Origin: Palleronia sediminis
GTDB lineage: Bacteria; Pseudomonadota; Alphaproteobacteria; Rhodobacterales; Rhodobacteraceae
Reading direction: 5' to 3'
NCBI RefSeq assembly: GCF_004358695.1
Contig: NZ_SNAA01000007.1
Span: forward strand, 1 to 64,000
DNA length: 64,000 nt
The position numbers and the translations under genes are program-made. The notes below the pieces were generated by a model. It was not told the origin of the DNA. It searched no databases and worked only from the letters and a program-made list of their open reading frames with translations. Numbering within the stretch: position 1 is the stretch's first letter; every line of letters begins with the position of its first letter. Shown here piece after piece: positions 58,134-64,000 of this stretch.

Positions 58134-58952
58134 TCAGGGACCGAGGGCCGCGCAAAGCGGCGTGTCCGCGTCGCGCAGGGCATCGACGATGTCGAAATGA
58201 TGCCGCCCCGGCGCGACATGCACCGGCGCGTCCCAGGCATCGCCGAGGATTCGCGCCTGCCACAAGAAGGCCGGCAATTCGTCGCCGCCCACGTGGATCT
58301 CGACCGGGGCGGGATGGGCGCGCGTCAGCAGCACGGGGCTTTCGGTCCGCGCCTCGTTGGCGGTCAGGCGCAGATCGTCGTTCATCGCCAGCCCCAGCAG
58401 CGGCCGCAGATCGCTGACCGGCGAGATCGGGACGATCCGCGCGATCCGCTCGGAGACATGGCTGGACAGCATCACGTCGGCCGCCGCCTGCCGCGCCACG
58501 AGATGCCCGCCCGCCGAATGGCCGGCGAGCACGATGGGCAGGTCCGGCACATGATCGGCCGCCGCCGCGATGGCCAGCCGGATCTGTAGCGTCAGCCGCG
58601 AGATCCGCGCCTCGGGGGCGAGCGTGTAGGACGGCATCGCCACGGCCACGCCGCGCGCCAGCGGACCGGCGGCGAGATGCGAGAAATCGCTGCGGTCGCG
58701 GCTGCGCCAATAGCCGCCATGCACGAAAACGGCGAGCCCCCTCGGCGGCCCCTCGGGCAGGAACAGGTCGAACCGCTCGCGCTCGGTCGCGCCATAGCGC
58801 AGGCCGGTCCGCGCCCGCGCGCCGAGGCTTGTGCGAAACCGCGCGGCCTCCTCGGGCCATGACGCGGCCAGAGCCCCCGAGGACGGGACCGCCCCGCTAT
58901 TGTCGTAGTCGGCATCCGTTGCCGACTGCTCGGCTGCCGGGGCATCGGTCAT
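58134..58952 (-). CDS. Alpha/beta hydrolase, kynurenine formamidase-like
   Basis: The 272-residue hydrolase has VFVHGGYWRSRD (HGGYW oxyanion motif), nucleophile serine in GHSAGG, an acid in GGDELPAFLWQ and histidine in GRHHFDIVD. This set is typical of kynurenine formamidase / arylformamidase relatives that open N-formylkynurenine, though other esters are possible. GGAGTGCGTGCA precedes the ATG. It is divergent from a gabD-like gene and does not neighbour other kynurenine genes. Confidence 0.82.
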   Translation of the reverse strand: MTDAPAAEQSATDADYDNSGAVPSSGALAASWPEEAARFRTSLGARARTGLRYGATERERFDLFLPEGPPRGLAVFVHGGYWRSRDRSDFSHLAAGPLARGVAVAMPSYTLAPEARISRLTLQIRLAIAAAADHVPDLPIVLAGHSAGGHLVARQAAADVMLSSHVSERIARIVPISPVSDLRPLLGLAMNDDLRLTANEARTESPVLLTRAHPAPVEIHVGGDELPAFLWQARILGDAWDAPVHVAPGRHHFDIVDALRDADTPLCAALGP

Positions 58953-59023
58953 TGCACGCACTCCGCTTCTTTGGCCTACAGTGGCGGGCAGAACCGACAA
59001 GCGCAAGAAACTGGGGATATTCC

Positions 59024-60511
59024 ATGCTCGACCGAACCGACCTCGCCGCGCTGCTGCGCGATCCCGACCTGCTCACGGGGCGCGCCTATCTCGCCGGAGA
59101 CTGGGCCGACGCCGCATCGGGCCAAACCTTCGAGGTGCGCAACCCCGCCCGCGGCGATGTGCTGATGCAGGTCGCCGACCTGTCGCGCGCCGAGGTCGCG
59201 CGCGCCATCGACGCCGCCCACGATGCGCAAAAGGCCTGGGCGGCGCGCACCGCCAAGGACCGCGCGCAGGTGCTGCGGCGCTGGTTCGAGCTGTTGATGG
59301 AGCATCGCGAGGACCTGGGCCGCATCCTGACGGCCGAGCAGGGCAAGCCCCTCGCCGAGGCCGAGGGCGAAGTCGCCTATGGCGCGTCCTTCGTCGAGTG
59401 GTTCGCCGAAGAGGCCAAGCGCGTCTATGGCGACACGATCCCCGGCCATGCACCCGACAAGCGCATCCAGGTCATCCGCCAGCCCATCGGGGTCGCGGCG
59501 GCCATCACGCCTTGGAACTTTCCCAACGCGATGATCACCCGCAAGGCCGGCCCGGCGCTGGCCGCGGGCTGCGCCTTTGTCGTGCGCCCCGCCTCGCTCA
59601 CGCCGCTGTCGGCACTGGCGCTGGGGGTGCTGGCCGACCGGGCGGGCATCCCCAAGGGCGTTTTCTCGGTCCTGCCGTCGAGCGACAGTTCGGGGGTCGG
59701 GCAGGAGTTCTGCGAGAACCCCAAGGTTGCCAAGATCACCTTTACCGGCTCGACCGAGGTGGGCCGCATCCTGCTGCGCCAGTCGGCCGACCAGATCAAG
59801 AAATGCTCGATGGAGCTGGGCGGCAACGCGCCCTTCATCGTGTTCGACGACGCCGATCTCGACGATGCCGTCGAGGGCGCCATCGCCTGCAAGTTCCGCA
59901 ATGCCGGGCAGACCTGCGTCTGCGCCAATCGGATCTACGTGCAGGCCGGGGTCTATAACGCCTTTGCCGACAAGCTGCAGGCGCGGCTGGCGCGGATGTC
60001 GGTGGGCGACGGGCTCGAGGAGGGGACCGATTTCGGGCCGCTCATCGACATGGCCGCGGTCGAAAAGGTCGAGGCCCATATCGCCGACGCCCGCGACAAG
60101 GGGGCCGAGGTGGTCATGGGCGGCGCGCGTCACGACAAGGGCGGGTCGTTCTTTCAGCCCACCGTCGTCACCGGCGCGACGCAGGACATGGCCTTTGCGA
60201 CCGAAGAGACCTTTGGCCCGCTGGCCCCGCTTTTCCGTTTCGACACCGAGGAAGAGGCGATCGCGCTGGCCAATGACACGATCTTTGGCCTCGCCTCGTA
60301 TTTCTACGCCAACGACCTGAGCCGCGTGACCCGCGTCTCGGAGGCGCTGGAATACGGGATCGTCGGGGTGAATACGGGACTGATCTCGACCGAGGTGGCG
60401 CCGTTCGGCGGGGTCAAGCAGTCGGGGCTGGGGCGCGAGGGGTCGCGCTATGGCATCGACGAGTTTCTCGAGATGAAATACGTCTGCCTGTCGGTCAAGC
60501 CCGAGGCCTGA
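59024..60511 (+). CDS. gabD: Succinate-semialdehyde dehydrogenase-like aldehyde dehydrogenase
   Basis: The 495-residue NAD(P)-dependent aldehyde dehydrogenase oxidises succinic semialdehyde to succinate in GABA breakdown or related aldehydes. Catalytic residues: C298 in NAGQTCVCANR and E264 in CSMELGGNAP. The coenzyme-contacting lysine usually seen in VVKPAS is arginine (R188, FVVRPAS), a change worth noting. GGGGATATTCC precedes the ATG. No gabT or transporter lies next to it, so the substrate is presumed from family only. Confidence 0.87.
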   Translation: MLDRTDLAALLRDPDLLTGRAYLAGDWADAASGQTFEVRNPARGDVLMQVADLSRAEVARAIDAAHDAQKAWAARTAKDRAQVLRRWFELLMEHREDLGRILTAEQGKPLAEAEGEVAYGASFVEWFAEEAKRVYGDTIPGHAPDKRIQVIRQPIGVAAAITPWNFPNAMITRKAGPALAAGCAFVVRPASLTPLSALALGVLADRAGIPKGVFSVLPSSDSSGVGQEFCENPKVAKITFTGSTEVGRILLRQSADQIKKCSMELGGNAPFIVFDDADLDDAVEGAIACKFRNAGQTCVCANRIYVQAGVYNAFADKLQARLARMSVGDGLEEGTDFGPLIDMAAVEKVEAHIADARDKGAEVVMGGARHDKGGSFFQPTVVTGATQDMAFATEETFGPLAPLFRFDTEEEAIALANDTIFGLASYFYANDLSRVTRVSEALEYGIVGVNTGLISTEVAPFGGVKQSGLGREGSRYGIDEFLEMKYVCLSVKPEA

Positions 60512-60528
60512 GCGGCCGCGCCGACATG

Positions 60529-60554
60529 AAAAGGCCGCCCCGAAGGGGGCGGCC
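60529..60554 (-). terminator. Rho-independent terminator of hsp20
   Basis: GGCCGCCCC (60533-60541) and GGGGCGGCC (60546-60554) form a nine-base-pair stem with a GAAG loop. AAAA at 60529-60532 gives a short U-run on the minus strand, 20 bases beyond the hsp20 stop. It may also help end gabD on the other strand. Confidence 0.75.
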
Positions 60555-60574
60555 CCGGCGTCACGGTCGGGTCG

Positions 60575-61039
60575 TCAGGCGGCCTGGTGCTCGACCGCCT
60601 TGGTGTCGGCGGTCGTGCCCGCGATGGCGATGCGGCGCGGTTTCAGCGCCTCGGGCACCTCGCGCACCAGTTCGATCACCAGCATCCCGTTCTCGTGGCG
60701 CGCGGCCTCGACGCGGACATGGGCGGCCAGGTGGAACCGCCGCTCGAACGCTCGGGTGGCGATGCCGCGATGCAGGAAGGTACGGTCCGCGGTCTCGTCC
60801 TCGGACTTGCGGGCGGTCACGATCAGCGCATTCTCGCGCTGTTCGACCGACAGCTCTTCGGGGGTGAAACCCGCGACCGCGATCTCGATGGCATAGGCAT
60901 CGTCGCCGGTCTTGGCGATATTATAGGGCGGATAGGTCTGCCCGCCGCCCGGCTCGGACATCACGCGGTCGAGCATGTCGGCCATCTGGTCGAAACCGAC
61001 GCTGGCACGGTAAAGCGGGGCAAGGTCGAAACGTCTCAT
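60575..61039 (-). CDS. Small heat shock protein, Hsp20 family
   Basis: The 154-residue Hsp20 has an N-terminal RFDLAPLYRASVGFDQM segment, an alpha-crystallin domain (about 35-130; YAIEIAVAGFTPEELSV, RGIATRAFERRFHL and ENGMLVIELVREVPE) and a C-terminal tail with a RRIAI-type IxI motif. It acts as an ATP-independent holdase in stressed cells. AAAAGGATGACCCC precedes the ATG. A sigma-32-like promoter lies about 90 bases upstream (61129-61158). Confidence 0.93.
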   Translation of the reverse strand: MRRFDLAPLYRASVGFDQMADMLDRVMSEPGGGQTYPPYNIAKTGDDAYAIEIAVAGFTPEELSVEQRENALIVTARKSEDETADRTFLHRGIATRAFERRFHLAAHVRVEAARHENGMLVIELVREVPEALKPRRIAIAGTTADTKAVEHQAA

Positions 61040-61128
61040 GGGGTCATCCTTTTCTAAGCGACAACTATGATGGCCCTCCCGCGAGGGACGGGCCGGTTCC
61101 GGGCCCCGAAGGCACCCGGATACCCGCA

Positions 61129-61158
61129 GAGATGGGAACCCGGACCGGACCCGTCAAG
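61129..61158 (-). promoter_or_regulatory. Candidate sigma-32 (heat-shock) promoter of hsp20
   Basis: On the minus strand CTTGAC (61158-61153) is separated by 16 bases from CCCATCTC (61136-61129), matching the sigma-32 pattern CTTGAA...CCCATNT. It points toward hsp20, whose ATG is about 90 bases away, so the leader is about 80 bases. Confidence 0.5.
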
Positions 61159-61181
61159 AGGCCCGGGCGCCGGAAATAAAG

Positions 61182-62003
61182 TCAGGGTTTCAGGAACTTG
61201 CCCGGCCCCTCGGCGCGCGCATCGCTCGATGACAGGCGGCGGATGCCCGGAAGCGCGCGGTGGAACACCCCGTCCGAGGCCGCGAAACTGTCGAGCATTT
61301 CGGCCACGGGTGCGCGCAGGTCGGTGCCGATCGAGATCCGCTGCCCATCGGCATTGGCCATGGCCGAAACGACCGACACGACGCGCAGCGTCCCGTCGCC
61401 GCCCGGTTGCAGCACCGGCGCGCCGGAGGTGCCGAAATCGGCCTCGCACGACATGAGAAGCGCCGTGCCGCGCCGCTCGATGACATGGCAGGTTTCCTGA
61501 AGCGAGGGCCGCCCGGCGCGGTCGTGGGCATAGGACACCACGCCCACCTCGGCCCCCGCCCCGATGCCGCCGCCAAGGCCCACGGGCGGGATCAGCGCGG
61601 GGTCGACCGGCAGGTCGAGTTCGACCAGCGCCACGTCGCGCGCGAGGATCGACAGCCCCGAATCGCCGTAGGCATAGCCCTCGGCCACGACGATGCGGCG
61701 GCCCGTGCGATACGCCTCGGCCCGGCCGTCGCGCCAGCCCGCGCGAAAGACGGCATCCGTCGCGTCATGCAGGGTTCCGTCGCGGCGATGGACGCAATGG
61801 GCCGCGGTCAGCACGGCGCGCGGCGCGATCAGCGTCGCGGTGCAGAACTTGCCATCCCCGAAATCGAGCCGCCCGACCGCGCGGAACGGACGGCTGTCAT
61901 CGCCAGAGACAAGCGCGCGCAGGCCGCTTTCCCCGGCGATGGACTGCCCGGCAAGCAGCCCCATGAACAGTGCAAGGGCCAACAGTTTCGCGATCACGCG
62001 CAT
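61182..62003 (-). CDS. Trypsin-like serine protease (S1), secreted
   Basis: The 273-residue protein has a signal peptide (MRVIAKLLALALFMGLLAGQ, cleavage near IAGE) and a complete triad: H69 in LTAAHCV, D123 in LARDVALVELD and S193 in FGTSGAPVLQ. It therefore looks active in the periplasm or outside the cell. GGGGAATCGCCC precedes the chosen ATG; a start 15 codons earlier is not supported. It stands before hsp20 on the same strand, possibly with its own promoter. Substrate unknown. Confidence 0.88.
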   Translation of the reverse strand: MRVIAKLLALALFMGLLAGQSIAGESGLRALVSGDDSRPFRAVGRLDFGDGKFCTATLIAPRAVLTAAHCVHRRDGTLHDATDAVFRAGWRDGRAEAYRTGRRIVVAEGYAYGDSGLSILARDVALVELDLPVDPALIPPVGLGGGIGAGAEVGVVSYAHDRAGRPSLQETCHVIERRGTALLMSCEADFGTSGAPVLQPGGDGTLRVVSVVSAMANADGQRISIGTDLRAPVAEMLDSFAASDGVFHRALPGIRRLSSSDARAEGPGKFLKP

Positions 62004-62072
62004 GGGCGATTCCCCGGATATTCGTCGCGCATCAGCAATGGCCGCCATGCGCGGCAGGAATAGGGCGCGATC

Positions 62073-63461
62073 CTATCCTTCGCGCGGCATTTCGCCGACC
62101 GCCGCGCGGCCGAGCTTGGCCGGGCGCGGCCCGCCCGTCGCCCAATCCAGCAGCTCGACGGTATGCACGACCGGGATGGGGGTGCCGCTCGCGATCTGCA
62201 TCATGCACCCGATATTGCCGGCGGCGATGATGTCGGGGGTTTTCGCCTCGAGCGTGCGGACCTTGCGCGCCTTGAGCTGCCCCGAGATGACGGGCTGCAT
62301 CAGGTTGTAGGTGCCCGCCGATCCGCAGCACAGGTGGCTGTCGGCGGGCTCGACCACCTCGAACCCCGCCGCGGCGAGCAGACGCTTGGGTGACGCCTTG
62401 ACCTTTTGCCCGTGCTGGAGCGAGCAGGCCGCGTGATAGGCGACCCTCAGCCCCGGGGGCCCCGCCGCGCCGGGCACGGGCCGGGCCGCATCGACCCCCG
62501 CGATGCCCGCGCGGGCGGGCTGTGGGGCGGGCGCCGGGGCCTCGGGCATCAGCTCGGCCAGCACCTCGGTCACGTCGCGCGCGATCGCGGCCACCCGCGC
62601 GGCGTCGCGGGCCAGCGGGGTCGTGCGGAACATATGACCGTAATCCTTGACCGTGGTGCCGCAGCCGCTGGTGTTGATGACGATGGCATCCAGCCCGCCC
62701 GCGTCCATCTCGCGCATATAGGCGCGGATGTTGCGCGCGGCGGTGCGATGCGCGTCGGCGGTCTTGCCCATGTGATGGGTCAGCGCGCCGCAGCAGCCCG
62801 CGCCCTCGGCGACGACCACCTCGACGCCGAGGCGGCGCAGCAGGCGCAGGGTCGCATCGTTGATATCGGTGTCGAGCGCGCGCTGCGCGCAGCCCGTCAT
62901 CAGCGCCACGCGCATCCGGCGGGGGCCCTCGGCGGGAAAGACCTGAGGTCGGTCGTTGGGGCTTGCGGCGGGGATGCGGTCGGGCGCCATGTCGAGCATC
63001 GCGCGCAACCGCGGGTCGGGCATGAACCGCGCCAGCGAGCGGCCGGCCCGCGCGGCGCGCAGGGCCAGCCGGAACCGCCCCGGATGGGGCAGGATCCGCG
63101 CCAGCATCCAGCGCAGCGCCCGGTCGCGCCAGGGCCGTTCGTGATGTTCCTCGATATAGGCGCGCGCGTGGTCGACGAGGTGCATGTAATGCACCCCCGA
63201 GGGGCAGGTCGTCATGCAGGCGAGGCAGGACAGGCAGCGGTCGATATGCATGACGGTCGCGGCCTCGGGCACCCGCGCATTCTCGAGCATGTCCTTGATG
63301 AGGTAGATCCGCCCGCGCGGGCTGTCCAACTCGTCGCCGAGCACCTGGTAGGTCGGGCAGGTCGCGGTGCAGAACCCGCAATGCACGCAGGCGCGCAGGA
63401 TCTCGTTGCTTCGCCGCGTATCGGGGTCGGCAAGCTGTTCGGGCGTGAAATCGGTCTGCAC
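62073..63461 (-). CDS. glcF: Glycolate oxidase iron-sulfur subunit
   Basis: GlcF (462 residues) accepts electrons from GlcD/GlcE during oxidation of glycolate to glyoxylate. Two 4Fe-4S motifs are CVHCGFCTATCP and CLSCLACMTTCP in the N-terminal third, and two CCG domains (GCCGALTHHMGK and LCCGSAGTYN) follow. It is peripheral at the inner membrane. It follows glcE with a 21-base gap on the same strand, in the usual glcDEF order. Confidence 0.95.
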   Translation of the reverse strand: MQTDFTPEQLADPDTRRSNEILRACVHCGFCTATCPTYQVLGDELDSPRGRIYLIKDMLENARVPEAATVMHIDRCLSCLACMTTCPSGVHYMHLVDHARAYIEEHHERPWRDRALRWMLARILPHPGRFRLALRAARAGRSLARFMPDPRLRAMLDMAPDRIPAASPNDRPQVFPAEGPRRMRVALMTGCAQRALDTDINDATLRLLRRLGVEVVVAEGAGCCGALTHHMGKTADAHRTAARNIRAYMREMDAGGLDAIVINTSGCGTTVKDYGHMFRTTPLARDAARVAAIARDVTEVLAELMPEAPAPAPQPARAGIAGVDAARPVPGAAGPPGLRVAYHAACSLQHGQKVKASPKRLLAAAGFEVVEPADSHLCCGSAGTYNLMQPVISGQLKARKVRTLEAKTPDIIAAGNIGCMMQIASGTPIPVVHTVELLDWATGGPRPAKLGRAAVGEMPREG

Positions 63462-63482
63462 GGGGCGGCTCTCCGAAAGGGG

Positions 63483-64000
63483 TCAGGCGGCGGCGCGGAA
63501 CAGGCCGCGCGGATCGAACCGGGATTTCAGCCCCGCGGTGAGCGCGCCGACCGGGGCCGGCTCGGGATGCAGCGTGCCGAGGCGGTCATGCGTGGCGGGC
63601 GAGGCGCGGACCAGCGTCGCGTGGCCTTCGAGCCCCGGCAGGTCGGCGCGCAGGTCGTGGCCTCGGGGCGTCTCGGCCCAGATCAGCCCGCCGCCCCAAT
63701 CCATGCGCCACCGCCCCGGCAGGCGCGCAGCGACCCCGGCGGCGCGCGATGGCCGGACCGAGATGCGCCACAGATCGCCCGCGCCGCCCACGAAATCGGC
63801 CGCATCCCGCAATCGCGGCCAGAGTTCGGCATCGGCGTCGCGGTCCCACGCGCCCCAGCCCGACAGGGCGGCGGCCAGCCGGTCGGCGCGCGCCGCGACC
63901 GACGCCTCGAACCCCTCGAGCCGCAGCCACGTCGCGCCGAGCGCGGGATCGTGGGCCGCGCCCGTCACCTCGAACGGCGTGCCGAGCGCCGCGCTCATCG
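63483..64000 (-). CDS. glcE: Glycolate oxidase FAD-binding subunit, C-terminal part (partial)
   Basis: The visible 172 or so residues include SPATHDRLGTLHPEPAPVGA near the end and the terminal SRFDPRGLFRAAA, which matches the FAD-linked oxidase C-terminal domain of GlcE. The N-terminal FAD-binding PCMH domain lies beyond the right edge, so the ATG at 63998 is an internal methionine, not the start. It pairs with GlcF just downstream in glycolate oxidation. Confidence 0.85.
   Translation of the reverse strand, partial: MSAALGTPFEVTGAAHDPALGATWLRLEGFEASVAARADRLAAALSGWGAWDRDADAELWPRLRDAADFVGGAGDLWRISVRPSRAAGVAARLPGRWRMDWGGGLIWAETPRGHDLRADLPGLEGHATLVRASPATHDRLGTLHPEPAPVGALTAGLKSRFDPRGLFRAAA

Noticed and set aside
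56249..58240. 663-codon minus-strand frame
   Set aside because: Antisense to the pseudoprotease; no domain and no ribosome site.

Overview
The window is GC-rich, densely packed chromosomal DNA from an alphaproteobacterium, most likely a member of the Rhodobacterales (Rhodobacteraceae/Roseobacter relatives). This rests on the gene families: a class I lysyl-tRNA synthetase, two-chain glycyl-tRNA synthetase genes with a small membrane-anchored protein gene between them, an NDUFS4-type complex I subunit, an aa3-type ctaD standing alone, a cyoABCD quinol oxidase, an HWE-type sensor kinase and a DUF2244 protein. No plasmid, prophage or CRISPR signal was seen. Species cannot be named from the sequence.

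Layout, left to right. Bases 1-117 are the right end of an IS5-type element. Then come cspA with its terminator, a small basic ORF, exoD and a P-loop kinase, and an MltB-type lytic transglycosylase. A less GC-rich patch (about 3.35-5.09 kb) carries an HNH-nuclease-like gene and ends at tRNA-Arg(TCT). Periplasmic sodC follows, then cyoABCD on the minus strand. Next are four overlapping minus-strand genes (three glycosyltransferases and a bifunctional sucrose-phosphate synthase/phosphatase-like protein) facing a sulfotransferase gene. A signalling locus holds two single-domain response regulators and a 1419-residue CheB-CheR-PAS-HWE kinase. After it come the NDUFS4-like gene, uvrB, a small envelope protein and a beta-helix (GH28-related) protein.

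The middle holds mostly housekeeping genes: lysK, a TerB-like gene, dacB, nadD, an HdeD-like gene, ctaD, a DUF2244 gene, yqeY, carA, a membrane GT2 with a GspE-N-like front domain, a GntR regulator, a pyrimidine 5'-nucleotidase-like HAD protein, a UbiH-type monooxygenase, two overlapping Lrp genes divergent from ilvC, and an EamA transporter. The glmM-folP-folB genes form a tightly coupled minus-strand operon.

The right part has a SleB-type hydrolase, a divergent PPDK-like protein, a DUF411 protein, glyQ-DUF6446-glyS, a trypsin-fold protein lacking all three catalytic residues, an alpha/beta hydrolase, a gabD-like dehydrogenase, hsp20 with a sigma-32-like promoter, an intact trypsin-like protease, and glcF with the end of glcE, which is cut by the window edge.

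Many neighbours overlap by 4-11 bases (ATGA or GTGA junctions), so translational coupling is widespread. The items most worth following up are the pseudoprotease, the glycosyltransferase cluster, the chemotaxis-like mega-kinase, the terminator inside the DUF2244 ORF, and the extended FolB.
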